A stretch of 64,000 nucleotides of DNA from the NCBI RefSeq assembly GCF_000024265.1, contig NC_013204.1, forward strand, positions 124,001 to 188,000. The letters are read 5' to 3'. Made by a program: the position numbers and the translations under genes. The notes beneath the pieces were generated by a model, which was given only the letters and a program-made list of their open reading frames with translations, searched no databases and was not told the origin of the DNA. Below are positions 7,765 to 16,974 of this stretch, in pieces; position 1 is the first letter of the stretch, and each line of letters begins with the position of its first letter. This DNA comes from Eggerthella lenta DSM 2243 (lineage in GTDB: Bacteria > Actinomycetota > Coriobacteriia > Coriobacteriales > Eggerthellaceae).

Positions 7765-8796
7765 TCAGTACGTGTAGAGGTCGGTGTACGCGATTCCGTC
7801 TCCCACGTAGCTCGACCCGCTTCCGGCCGCGAACGTCGTATCGATACGCGTCCACGTGTTCTGCTTGATATCGATATGGGCATCGACCCATGTGCCGTCA
7901 ATATACACCATGTTCCAAGCGTGGTATATATTATCGGGCGATACGTACCCGGTGATTATCTTGCAGGGGATCCCTTGGCTGCGCAGCATGGCGGCCGCCA
8001 ACGATGCGTAGTCGAAGCAGATGCCCGCGCCGTCGGCGATGCACGAATCGGGGTTGGGAAGGTAGCCCGTCGCATCGGCAAGCCGAGCGGCTTTGTCCTC
8101 GTCGTATGCGATATTTTCAACGATCCAGTCGTAGATCCCGCGCACCACGTCGCCCTCGTTCTGGGCGTCGGCGGACAGGTCGTTCGCCAGCTGCGTGCTT
8201 TTGCTGGATGCGTCGTAGTCGCAGTAGACGCTCGGTCGGATGAACGGTTGGAATTCGTCAGCCAGCGTCACAGGCTGGTCGGCGAGCGAGTACAGCTCCG
8301 AATACCGTTGTCCGGTAGTGTTTTCCCAGACGGTGAACGTGTACGCGCCGCTGCCTTGAACGAGAGGGCACGAGATGGGCGTGCCGTCGCTGGGCAGATC
8401 GAAATAATACTGCGTTTCCGAACCCTCAAACGAAACTTGGAGCTTCAAGCGGGTTGATGCAGTTGCCGAGACGGCCACGTAGCCTTTCGCCAGGTTTGAA
8501 GCGTCGATGCTCACGCCGTTTTCGCCGCCGGCCGCCGCTTGGTCGAACGGGGAGAGCGCAAGCTCCGGCCGCTCGTAGGCCGGGCCGCTCGTCTGGCTCT
8601 GGCCGCCTGAGGGGTTCGAGGTTTTGCCGACCGCGTCGTTTTCGCTACATCCTCCCAGCGCGACGAGCGTCGTCGCCAGAACCGCCGCGCACGCGCTGCG
8701 GACGATCGCACGCAGCGTGCGGGCGCGCCGATGTTGCGGCGTGCAAGCTCCGTCGCGTCGTTTCCGTCCAGCGGCTGTGATGCCGAGCAGGTGCAT
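7765..8796 (-). CDS. Transglutaminase-like lipoprotein
   Basis: A 343-residue secreted protein has a long N-terminal region with a lipobox-like VALGGC at about residue 50, so export and lipidation are expected. The C-terminal half holds a transglutaminase-like cysteine protease fold with a recognisable triad: Cys in GAGICFDYASLAAAMLR, His in IYHAWNMVYI and Asp in GTWVDAHID. An Ig-like beta-rich domain precedes it. Such domains cleave or cross-link wall-associated peptides in other bacteria; the substrate here is unknown. The ATG at 8796 may be upstream of the true start, since the first 30 residues are rich in Arg. It lies 47 bases before pilC and may share its transcript. Confidence 0.82.
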   Translation of the reverse strand: MHLLGITAAGRKRRDGACTPQHRRARTLRAIVRSACAAVLATTLVALGGCSENDAVGKTSNPSGGQSQTSGPAYERPELALSPFDQAAAGGENGVSIDASNLAKGYVAVSATASTRLKLQVSFEGSETQYYFDLPSDGTPISCPLVQGSGAYTFTVWENTTGQRYSELYSLADQPVTLADEFQPFIRPSVYCDYDASSKSTQLANDLSADAQNEGDVVRGIYDWIVENIAYDEDKAARLADATGYLPNPDSCIADGAGICFDYASLAAAMLRSQGIPCKIITGYVSPDNIYHAWNMVYIDGTWVDAHIDIKQNTWTRIDTTFAAGSGSSYVGDGIAYTDLYTY

Positions 8797-9225
8797 GCGC
8801 CCTCTCTACGATTCATTGTCTCGGAGGGCATTATACCCCTCCTTGCGCACATACCGGATACTGTTGATTTTGGCACGAAAAAGCGATTCCCGCTACGTTA
8901 GATGCAGATGCTCGTTTCTTAAACGGCCAGATAAAATGCGGATTTGGTTAACGCGTTGTCCAATTGGTGTTTTAATGAGGCCACTACTAGAGCATTTGGG
9001 GTCGCAACGTGATAGAATATAAATTGGGTTATAGACTATGCCCTTGTTCTGTATTGCAGAACGTGGTATGTCAGGTCTGTCACCTACCATAAGATAGACG
9101 AGTTTTCAGCATATTCGACAACGTATGAGCTCATCGACAAGCGCAGTGCGTCTACGTGCTTGGATCGGAACTGCGAAGCGGTTCGCGACGAACAGCCGAT
9201 CCTTCCGTAGCTGGCGAAAGTCTGG
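8797..9225. other. Intergenic region with structured leader
   Basis: No convincing gene was seen in these 429 bases. GC content falls well below the neighbours. An AT-rich stretch (gtgatagaatataaattggg near 9010) could hold a -10 box for the large downstream gene. A hairpin with arms ggatcgg (9162-9168) and ccgatcc (9196-9202) lies just upstream of that gene. No known riboswitch class was matched. Confidence 0.4.
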
Positions 9226-12200
9226 GTGATAGGTATGTTGGAGAAAATGCTAGATCTTAAAAACACGTTCGAAGGCAAGTTCCTTGCCGTCCTCATGTCT
9301 GTGGTGTTGGTCATGTCGATGACGAACATCCTGGCGTTCGCAGGCAACGAAGGTCAGAAGGACGGTTCGAAAACCGAGTCCGCTCCCACCGATCAGGTGG
9401 TCGGCGAGTCCGACAAGGAAGCGGTCGACGAGGCCGTGCAGCATGGCGAGAGCGCTGCGGCCAAGGATGCCGATGCGTCCAAGACGACGCCTTCCCAGCC
9501 TCTTGTTTCGACGACGGTCGACGAAGCCGTGGTAACGTTCGAAACTCAGAACGCGTTCGTGTCCGTGAAGGATCAGCTGCTCTCCGGCACGATGCTGACC
9601 ACCGAACTGCACAAAGAGCTGAGGTTTACAGCAAGCGCCGACACCGGCTTCGAGCTGGGAGCCATCACCGCGAAGAACGCCGCGAACGCCGACGTGCCCG
9701 TCACCACCCAGGACGGCGTGTCTAGCATCGCGGCCGAGTATGTCGACAGCACCTTGGTCGTGTCCGTTGTCGCCGCTGCGGTTGTCTCCGATGAGCCCGA
9801 AGTTGAAACCACGCCTATCACCAGCGATACCAAGATCGAGCCGGGCGAGGCGGACGAAAAGGGCGAACCCGAAGAGCCGAAATCGGAAGAGCCCGAGACC
9901 GATGAGCCTGAAGCCCCCGTTGCCGACGAAGACGTCGTCGAGGTCGAAGCCGACGTGAGCAACCCGGCGTTCGAGGGCTATGCCCAAGCCGGCAACGTGC
10001 TGGTGAAGGTAACCGCCGCCGAAGGCGTGCTGCCCGAAGGTGCGACCGTGCAGGCGACGCGGATCGAGCGTCAGGACGTTGTGGACGCCGTGGCCGAGAG
10101 AGTGGAGAGCCAGGGCAAGGTGCTCGAGGATGCGATCGCCATTGATGTGACGCTGCTCGACAAAGACGGCAACGAGATCCAGCCCAATGGCGCTCTGAAC
10201 GTCTGCTTCTTCGACGCGAACGTCGAGGGCGAAGAGGTGGGCGTGTACCGCGTGTCCGACGATGCGTCTCAAGTCGAGACCATCGGCGCCCGCCAAGCCG
10301 ACCCCGCCGTCCAAAGCTTCGACGTGGATCACTTTACTATTTATGTGGCCACGGGAAGCAATTATGCCAGTACAGGCATCAAGTTGGATTCTTCTTCAAT
10401 AGAGGTAGGGGAAACGATTAAGGCTCTTGGAGAGCGGAAGTGGAACTCGAAAGGATACTCTTGGACTAGCTCTGACGCATCGGTGGCGAAAGTCGCTTTC
10501 TCAAAGGAGAATCGCGCAGACATCGTCGGTGTGAGTCCGGGTGTTGCCACGATTACCTATAGCTACAAGGTGGGCAATCGAACGTATACCGACACCGCCA
10601 AAGTGCACGTCGTTCCGTCGGTCGTCAAGCACACGGTATCGTGGTACGTCAATGGCGATGTTTCCAAAAGCACGAAGGTGCGAGACGGGGAGGTGCCCAG
10701 CTATGGAGGGACTCCTAATCGTGCAGGCGATTGGCAGTACAAGCAGTTTGTTGGTTGGGCCACAGCTCCCAACTCGAAAAATTATTTGACTGAGGGCGAG
10801 CTGCCTGCCGTAACCGAAGATGTGTCGTACTACGCTGTATTCACTTCTCAAGCCTATTTCTATTTCGTTCTTGAGGGGCGTTCGAACACCAGCACGGTTG
10901 CCAAGGACTATATGTATGCCGGTGAAGGAACCATGATCGTTCCCGATGGGTTTAATAGTGGCGACCGCTGGTATGACGGGTCAAATTTCAGCATTGCTGA
11001 TTATATCGTCTCCACTCCTTCCGACGAGGCCATCCGAAATGGTATCAGGGCAGCTTACGCAGATTACTCTCCTGATTGGACGTATACCATAGACTGGACT
11101 ACGCTGAGCGTTGCGGGTTCGTCGGTCGATTACCGGTATAACACCTTTGATTATGGCAAGTCGATGCATACCGACGGTGCGTTGAGCATCAATAAGGATA
11201 CGACCATCGGCGTGACATACCTCACGCAAAAACCTGATGGAAGTGTGGTCACCAACTCCACCTCTCATGACAAAAATGTTGCGTTCGGGCTCAATAGCAC
11301 AGTTAATACGGATGCCCCCTCTTTTGAGACCGATGGGTATACGTACAATTCTCGTGTCAACCATAATGGAGCCAGCTATGTCTTCGACGGCTGGTATCTC
11401 GATCAAAGCTATACCACTAAAGCTCCTGACAGCGTTTCCCCGTCATCGTCAGCCTCGTTCTATGCGCGTTATATCGCCAACACGAAGACATTGACGTACC
11501 AAGCCAACGGTGGCGCTTTTTCGGATGGTACTATCCAGGACAAAACGGCCGTTCAGCAAGTAGGCGCCCGTGTCTCCTTCATTTCGAATCCCTCGCGAGA
11601 TGGGTATGTCTTTACGGGATGGAAAGATAAAGATACAGGAGACGTTTATTCTGCTGGTGTTTCCGGCATGATTATGCCGGATCGCGACGTTACGCTTGTC
11701 GCGCAATGGCAGGGCGTCATCCCCATCAAGCTTCTCGGCGATGAAACGAAGAAAACCTACAGTGGAACGAAACAGAGCTATACTGGGTTTACTGTTTCCG
11801 GACTTGACATGGGTAGCTATACGGTTTCTGGCGTACAAGCGCTTGCACAGGGCACCGACGTGGGGACGTATAAGGGCACCATAGACTATTCTGGGATGCG
11901 CATTTTTGAGAAATCGTCTGGCTCCGACGTTACAAATCAATTCGAAGTGGTTGAAGCTAGCGAGCCTACTTTGATTGTAGAAAAAGCCCCGATTTCGATT
12001 GTTACGCCCGATGATTCTAAGCTCTACGATGGCGCTCCGCTGATTGCTACAAAAGGCGCTGAGCTTTCGGGCTTGGTCAATGATGAGACCGCCACCCTTA
12101 TTGTTATCGGAAGTCGTACCGATGTCGGAACTTCCGATAATGCATATCAAATCGATTGGAGTGGCTCGGCTAAAGAGTCGAATTACTTCATTGATGAGGA

Positions 12201-15200
12201 GACTATCGGCACGCTCGAGATCGCCAAGCGCCCCGTCACCGTGACCGCCAAGGGCGGCGAGAAGCAGTACGACGGCAAGCCGCTGACCGCCGCCGACACC
12301 GGCTACGACATCGGCGGCGAGGGCCTGGTCGAGGGCCACGAGGCCGACGTGGCGCTCTCCGGCAGCCAGACCGCCCCGGGCGCCTCGCCCGCCACGGTCG
12401 AGTCCGTGGCCGTCAAGGACGGCGACGTCGACGTGGCCAACAACTACGACGTCGCCACCGCCGACGGCAGCCTCAAGGTGACCAACCGCGACGCCAAGTA
12501 CGAGGTGACCCTCAAGGCCAACTCCTCGACCGGCAACGTCTACGACGGCACCGAGAAGTCCGCCAAGGGCGTCGTGACCGACCGCTTCGTCATCGACGAC
12601 GTCGAGTACGCGGTCTCCGGCTACGAGACCCAGGACCCGGCCGAGGTCGCCGCGGGCGTCTACACCAACAACGTCTCCGGCGACTTCAAGGTCAAAGACC
12701 CCGCCGGCAACGACGTGACCAGCGAGTTCGCGGTCCACACCGAGGACGGCGAGCTCGAGATCGCCAAGCGCCCCGTCACCGTGACCGCCAAGGGCGGCGA
12801 GAAGCAGTACGACGGCAAGCCGCTGACCGCCGCCGACACCGGCTACGACATCGGCGGCGAGGGCCTGGTCGAGGGCCACGAGGCCGACGTGGCGCTCTCC
12901 GGCAGCCAGACCGCCCCGGGCGCCTCGCCCGCCACGGTCGAGTCCGTGGCCGTCAAGGACGGCGACGTCGACGTGGCCAACAACTACGACGTCGCCACCG
13001 CCGACGGCAGCCTCAAGGTGACCAACCGCGACGCCAAGTACGAGGTGACCCTCAAGGCCAACTCCTCGACCGGCAACGTCTACGACGGCACCGAGAAGTC
13101 CGCCAAGGGCGTCGTGACCGACCGCTTCGTCATCGACGACGTCGAGTACGCGGTCTCCGGCTACGAGACCCAGGACCCGGCCGAGGTCGCCGCGGGCGTC
13201 TACACCAACAACGTCTCCGGCGACTTCAAGGTCAAAGACCCCGCCGGCAACGACGTGACCAGCGAGTTCGCGGTCCACACCGAGGACGGCGAGCTCGAGA
13301 TCGCCAAGCGCCCCGTCACCGTGACCGCCAAGGGCGGCGAGAAGCAGTACGACGGCAAGCCGCTGACCGCCGCCGACACCGGCTACGACATCGGCGGCGA
13401 GGGCCTGGTCGAGGGCCACGAGGCCGACGTGGCGCTCTCCGGCAGCCAGACCGCCCCGGGCGCCTCGCCCGCCACGGTCGAGTCCGTGGCCGTCAAGGAC
13501 GGCGACGTCGACGTGGCCAACAACTACGACGTCGCCACCGCCGACGGCAGCCTCAAGGTGACCAACCGCGACGCCAAGTACGAGGTGACCCTCAAGGCCA
13601 ACTCCTCGACCGGCAACGTCTACGACGGCACCGAGAAGTCCGCCAAGGGCGTCGTGACCGACCGCTTCGTCATCGACGACGTCGAGTACGCGGTCTCCGG
13701 CTACGAGACCCAGGACCCGGCCGAGGTCGCCGCGGGCGTCTACACCAACAACGTCTCCGGCGACTTCAAGGTCAAAGACCCCGCCGGCAACGACGTGACC
13801 AGCGAGTTCGCGGTCCACACCGAGGACGGCGAGCTCGAGATCCTGCCGCGCGAAGTTACGCTCGCGTCTGGAAGCGCCACCAAGATTTACGACGGAACGG
13901 CACTGGAACTTCCCGATGTGACAGTGGGCGGAGACGGTTTCGTCGGTACTGAGGCGAGCGTTCGGGCAACAGGTTCTATCACCGATATCGGTGGTCCGAT
14001 CGATAACACCATTGTTGTCGAACCTGGCGAAGGGTTTATTGCCGCTAACTACAACGTTGTCTATACGGTTGGCAAGCTGACCGTTACTTCCGCCTCCATC
14101 GATCCGGATGATCCGAGCTATACGGGCATCCAGATCAACAATCCGTACGACGTGCAGTACAACGGACAAGAACAGAGGTGGATCCCTTCGGTGTTCGATA
14201 GGAACAACCATAAGCTTGTTACGGGTACCGATTACACGGTTTCCTACAGCCAGGACGTCAGGAACGTTGGCGTTGTGACCGTTACCATCACGGGCATCGG
14301 CAACTACATGGGTACGGTGGAGCGTGCGTATAACATCACCCCTGCACCTGCCGTTATCAGGGTGAACGATTCTTCGAAGGCTTACGGCGAGGCCGATCCG
14401 GGCTTTACGGGAGCGGTCGAGGGCCTGTTTGGCGATGATTTGCTGGGCGACATAGCTTACAGTCGTACGAACATCGATGAAGAGGTTGGCAATTACAGCG
14501 ATGTGCTGACTGCGACGGTCGGCAACCTGAACGGCAACTACACCTACACCGTCGAGCCGGGCAACTTCTCTATCGTGCCTGCCGGTGGAAACGTCGTTAC
14601 CATTGACGCGACAGGTTTGACCAAGACCTACGACGGGCAGCCTGTCTCGGTTGTCGCCGAGGCCAGCGTCGACGGCTCCGCGTTGCTATACTCTGTCGAC
14701 GGTTCCACGTGGTCGGATGCCAATCCCGAGTTCACAAATGCCGGTACATATACGGTGTATGTAAAGGCGACGCATGATGGTTATGAGGAAAGCGCGCCCG
14801 TAAGTGCCACTGTTGTCATCAACCCTGCTCCCGTGACCATCGCTGTTGCCGATGCTTCCAAGGTTGCCGGCGCTGACGATCCTGCCTTCAGCGGCACGGT
14901 CGAAGGCCTTGTGGCCGAGGGGGATCTGGGCGATATCAACTACGTGCGTCCTGGTGGCGAGGAAGCCGCAGGCGTGTATGTTGGCGCCCTGACGGCGCTC
15001 TACACGCAGAACGGGAACTACAGGGTCGCCGTGCTCAACGGCACCTTCACCATCACAGCTGCTCCCGTGACGCCGCCGACCCCGCCGACACCTCCGACCT
15101 CGCCGACTCCGACGCCGCTGCCCACGCCGGGCACCGTTCCGCCGGACAGCCCGATAGCGCCCGTCGTCACGCCGATCGTCGATGCGCTGCAGGGTGCGGC

Positions 15201-15534
15201 CGAGGCGGTCATCGGCGACAACGAGACGCCGCTGGCTGAGCCTCGCGAAACCGAGATCGGCGACAACGATACGCCGCTTGCGAGCCATGACCATGCGTCC
15301 TGCTGGGTGCATTGGTACATCATCCTCGGCATCATCGTGACGGCCTTGTACGGAGCTTGCGTGGCGCTGCGTCGCGGGTTGTTCTCGCGCAAGCTGAAGA
15401 AGTACGAAGACGGATTGACCGGGGGCGGCGACCCCGCTCCCGGCGCTCCCTCGATCGGCGACGACGCTTCGGCGCCGATAGCGCCGAAGGGCGCTCCTGC
15501 GGGTGCGACGTTGGCTGCCGGATTGGGCGAATAG
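9226..15534 (+). CDS. Giant repetitive surface protein with MBG and InlB-type repeats
   Basis: A 2102-residue cell-surface protein. In order: a signal segment (FLAVLMSVVLVMSMTNILAFA, residues 20-42); an acidic Glu/Pro-rich region to about 250; a domain ending in FDVDHFTIYVA; a Big_2-like domain (about 390-460); at least two InlB/Listeria-Bacteroides-type repeats with FVGWA and FTGWK cores (about 475-830); MBG-like beta repeats (KxYDG signatures) from about 850 to 1950 including three identical 180-residue copies; a Pro/Thr stalk; and a C-terminal membrane helix with basic tail. Just before the helix is DNETPLA and then DNDTPLA, resembling the Coriobacteriia D-x-x-TPLA anchor signature rather than LPxTG. 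An adhesin or stalk role is inferred. The GTG at 9226 and ATG at 9235 are both possible starts; neither has a strong ribosome site. Confidence 0.85.
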   Translation: MIGMLEKMLDLKNTFEGKFLAVLMSVVLVMSMTNILAFAGNEGQKDGSKTESAPTDQVVGESDKEAVDEAVQHGESAAAKDADASKTTPSQPLVSTTVDEAVVTFETQNAFVSVKDQLLSGTMLTTELHKELRFTASADTGFELGAITAKNAANADVPVTTQDGVSSIAAEYVDSTLVVSVVAAAVVSDEPEVETTPITSDTKIEPGEADEKGEPEEPKSEEPETDEPEAPVADEDVVEVEADVSNPAFEGYAQAGNVLVKVTAAEGVLPEGATVQATRIERQDVVDAVAERVESQGKVLEDAIAIDVTLLDKDGNEIQPNGALNVCFFDANVEGEEVGVYRVSDDASQVETIGARQADPAVQSFDVDHFTIYVATGSNYASTGIKLDSSSIEVGETIKALGERKWNSKGYSWTSSDASVAKVAFSKENRADIVGVSPGVATITYSYKVGNRTYTDTAKVHVVPSVVKHTVSWYVNGDVSKSTKVRDGEVPSYGGTPNRAGDWQYKQFVGWATAPNSKNYLTEGELPAVTEDVSYYAVFTSQAYFYFVLEGRSNTSTVAKDYMYAGEGTMIVPDGFNSGDRWYDGSNFSIADYIVSTPSDEAIRNGIRAAYADYSPDWTYTIDWTTLSVAGSSVDYRYNTFDYGKSMHTDGALSINKDTTIGVTYLTQKPDGSVVTNSTSHDKNVAFGLNSTVNTDAPSFETDGYTYNSRVNHNGASYVFDGWYLDQSYTTKAPDSVSPSSSASFYARYIANTKTLTYQANGGAFSDGTIQDKTAVQQVGARVSFISNPSRDGYVFTGWKDKDTGDVYSAGVSGMIMPDRDVTLVAQWQGVIPIKLLGDETKKTYSGTKQSYTGFTVSGLDMGSYTVSGVQALAQGTDVGTYKGTIDYSGMRIFEKSSGSDVTNQFEVVEASEPTLIVEKAPISIVTPDDSKLYDGAPLIATKGAELSGLVNDETATLIVIGSRTDVGTSDNAYQIDWSGSAKESNYFIDEETIGTLEIAKRPVTVTAKGGEKQYDGKPLTAADTGYDIGGEGLVEGHEADVALSGSQTAPGASPATVESVAVKDGDVDVANNYDVATADGSLKVTNRDAKYEVTLKANSSTGNVYDGTEKSAKGVVTDRFVIDDVEYAVSGYETQDPAEVAAGVYTNNVSGDFKVKDPAGNDVTSEFAVHTEDGELEIAKRPVTVTAKGGEKQYDGKPLTAADTGYDIGGEGLVEGHEADVALSGSQTAPGASPATVESVAVKDGDVDVANNYDVATADGSLKVTNRDAKYEVTLKANSSTGNVYDGTEKSAKGVVTDRFVIDDVEYAVSGYETQDPAEVAAGVYTNNVSGDFKVKDPAGNDVTSEFAVHTEDGELEIAKRPVTVTAKGGEKQYDGKPLTAADTGYDIGGEGLVEGHEADVALSGSQTAPGASPATVESVAVKDGDVDVANNYDVATADGSLKVTNRDAKYEVTLKANSSTGNVYDGTEKSAKGVVTDRFVIDDVEYAVSGYETQDPAEVAAGVYTNNVSGDFKVKDPAGNDVTSEFAVHTEDGELEILPREVTLASGSATKIYDGTALELPDVTVGGDGFVGTEASVRATGSITDIGGPIDNTIVVEPGEGFIAANYNVVYTVGKLTVTSASIDPDDPSYTGIQINNPYDVQYNGQEQRWIPSVFDRNNHKLVTGTDYTVSYSQDVRNVGVVTVTITGIGNYMGTVERAYNITPAPAVIRVNDSSKAYGEADPGFTGAVEGLFGDDLLGDIAYSRTNIDEEVGNYSDVLTATVGNLNGNYTYTVEPGNFSIVPAGGNVVTIDATGLTKTYDGQPVSVVAEASVDGSALLYSVDGSTWSDANPEFTNAGTYTVYVKATHDGYEESAPVSATVVINPAPVTIAVADASKVAGADDPAFSGTVEGLVAEGDLGDINYVRPGGEEAAGVYVGALTALYTQNGNYRVAVLNGTFTITAAPVTPPTPPTPPTSPTPTPLPTPGTVPPDSPIAPVVTPIVDALQGAAEAVIGDNETPLAEPRETEIGDNDTPLASHDHASCWVHWYIILGIIVTALYGACVALRRGLFSRKLKKYEDGLTGGGDPAPGAPSIGDDASAPIAPKGAPAGATLAAGLGE
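12214..13833 (+). repeat. Three identical tandem 540-bp repeats inside the MBG protein
   Basis: Units at 12214-12753, 12754-13293 and 13294-13833 appear base-for-base identical on reading. Each encodes 180 residues with two KQYDG/NVYDG-type MBG cores. Third codon positions are almost all G or C, sharply unlike the flanking parts of the gene. Because of this the antisense strand is also open across the block. Confidence 0.95.
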
Positions 15535-15544
15535 GGGTTTCATC

Positions 15545-16120
15545 ATGAAGAAAAGCAACGTGATAGTATTCGTCCTGCTGGCCTTGGCCTCGGCGTTCTT
15601 CCTGTGGCTCTGGTACTTCCTGGGGCTCAACCGGGTGGACGAGCCGCTCGATCTGGTTTTGTCCATCGTGTGGTGGCTGGTCATCGTGGTGGCCATCGCC
15701 GTCATCGTGAAGATGGAGCGCACGCGTCGTCAGCGGGTTCGCACCGTGTACGTGGGCGACTGTGCCACGTTCAACAGCGAGCAGGGCTTGGCGACTATCG
15801 AAGGCTCTCAGCCGGTGTTCGAGGTGATCGCGGGAATCCTGCAGAGCTTGAAGTACGATTTCTCGCGTGCGGATTTTCCCGATAAGGATCGCTTCGTCGT
15901 GAAGTATTTCGTACGCACGAAGCAGTTCGAGGCCGAGGAGAAGCAGGGTTCCGATACGGTCGTAGACTCTGAGCAGGCGTCTGCCGGAGCGGCGAAGCCG
16001 CAGATCCAGCAGAAAACGTGGACGGGAGAGGTGTTCATCGTGGAGACGAAGGAAGAGCGTCCCTTCGGCTCGCCCGAAGAATTGGCCCGCATCCTGGCCT
16101 CGCTCGAGCAAGCAGCGTAA
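15545..16120 (+). CDS. Small two-helix membrane protein, unknown function
   Basis: A 191-residue protein has two adjacent N-terminal membrane helices (residues 5-27 and 37-57) and a cytoplasmic or extracellular domain of about 130 residues ending in GSPEELARILASLEQAA. No family was recognised. It starts 10 bases after the stop of the giant surface protein and ends at a hairpin terminator, so the two genes probably form one transcript; a role in exporting or anchoring the large protein is possible but unproven. The ATG at 15545 was chosen because the hydrophobic helix begins right after MKKSN. Confidence 0.7.
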   Translation: MKKSNVIVFVLLALASAFFLWLWYFLGLNRVDEPLDLVLSIVWWLVIVVAIAVIVKMERTRRQRVRTVYVGDCATFNSEQGLATIEGSQPVFEVIAGILQSLKYDFSRADFPDKDRFVVKYFVRTKQFEAEEKQGSDTVVDSEQASAGAAKPQIQQKTWTGEVFIVETKEERPFGSPEELARILASLEQAA

Positions 16121-16123
16121 AGA

Positions 16124-16149
16124 AGCGGCCCCGGTGACGGGGTCGCTTT
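16124..16149 (+). terminator. Intrinsic terminator after the surface-protein operon
   Basis: A 9-bp stem (agcggcccc with ggggtcgct, one G-T pair) around ggtgac, followed by ttt. It lies 3 bases beyond the stop codon. Confidence 0.75.
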
Positions 16150-16227
16150 CGTCGTTGCAGCTTGTGCTCCACGCCGCTTCTGCGCTGTGCTCTGCGGATG
16201 CAGCGATTCGGGACGCGCTCTGGTGCG

Positions 16228-16833
16228 CTAGCTCTGCCGCGCTTCCACGAACGTTTTGATCACAGAGACCGCTCCCAGCGCGTCCAAGTTGCCGGAGTTG
16301 ATGCACAAGTCGTAGTTTCGCGCCTGCCCCCAGTTCTCGTCGGTGAAGTAGCGATAGTAGCTGGCGCGGTTCTTGTCCACGCGTGCGATGCGGCTGCGTG
16401 CGTCGCTCTCGGACAGGTTGTTGCGCCGCATGACGCGCGCGACGCGCGCTTCCATGGGCGCGCTGACGAACAGGCTGACCAGACCTGGGTGGCCTTCCAA
16501 TACGTAGTCGGCGCAGCGCCCGACGATGACGCACGGCCCCTCGTTGGCGATGGACCTGAGGATGTCCACCTCGGTTTTGTATATACGCGAGGCCACCGGG
16601 TGCTCGATGTCGGTGCCGCAGAAGAAGCTGTTGGGGTTCAGCAGCAGCGGCCGCATGGGCTTTTCGTCGAAGTCTTCCACCACGTCGCCGCTGAGGCCGC
16701 TCTCCTCCGCGATGCGCTTGAGCAGGAGCTTATCGTAGTACGCGATGCCCAGCTCGCTGGCAAGGCGCTCGCCGATCTCGCGGCCGCCGCTTCCATACTC
16801 CCTGCTGATGGCGAAAACGAGATGCTGGTCCAT
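16228..16833 (-). CDS. Cytidylate kinase-like P-loop protein
   Basis: A 201-residue protein belongs to the cytidylate-kinase-like family (AAA_26/Cytidylate_kin2) rather than canonical Cmk. The nucleotide-binding loop reads ISREYGSGGREIGERLA at residues 9-25, with S-G-G instead of a full Walker A. It is followed by YYDKLLL, the VIVGRCADYVL strand-loop, and a lid segment rich in Arg (EARVARVMRRNN, DKNRASYYRYFT). Members are common in gut Firmicutes and Actinobacteria, and their phosphate acceptor is uncertain. The gene is monocistronic and convergent with the upstream operon. Confidence 0.82.
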   Translation of the reverse strand: MDQHLVFAISREYGSGGREIGERLASELGIAYYDKLLLKRIAEESGLSGDVVEDFDEKPMRPLLLNPNSFFCGTDIEHPVASRIYKTEVDILRSIANEGPCVIVGRCADYVLEGHPGLVSLFVSAPMEARVARVMRRNNLSESDARSRIARVDKNRASYYRYFTDENWGQARNYDLCINSGNLDALGAVSVIKTFVEARQS

Positions 16834-16892
16834 GCTGGCCCCTTCCGTGTTCCTGCGAACTCGACGCGATTTCGTTGAGGATATTGTACCTG

Positions 16893-16924
16893 AAAAAGGC
16901 CGCGCCCGGAGAGAGGGCGCGGCC
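16893..16924 (-). terminator. Terminator of the urocanate reductase-like gene
   Basis: A perfect 10-bp stem (ggccgcgccc with gggcgcggcc) with a 7-base loop; on the minus strand it is followed by five T. It lies about 50 bases past the stop. Confidence 0.85.
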
Positions 16925-16974
16925 AGGGAGGGAAGGACCCGAGCGCGATGCGCAAGGTCGCAGGGGTTGGTACG

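Noticed and set aside
12214-13833. Direct repeats considered as CRISPR or satellite DNA
   Set aside because: The units are 540 bp, contiguous without spacers, and in frame within a surface-protein gene.
11449-14211. A 920-codon open frame on the minus strand
   Set aside because: It is antisense to the MBG repeats and open only because of their G/C-rich third positions. Its product is low-complexity and repeats with the same period.
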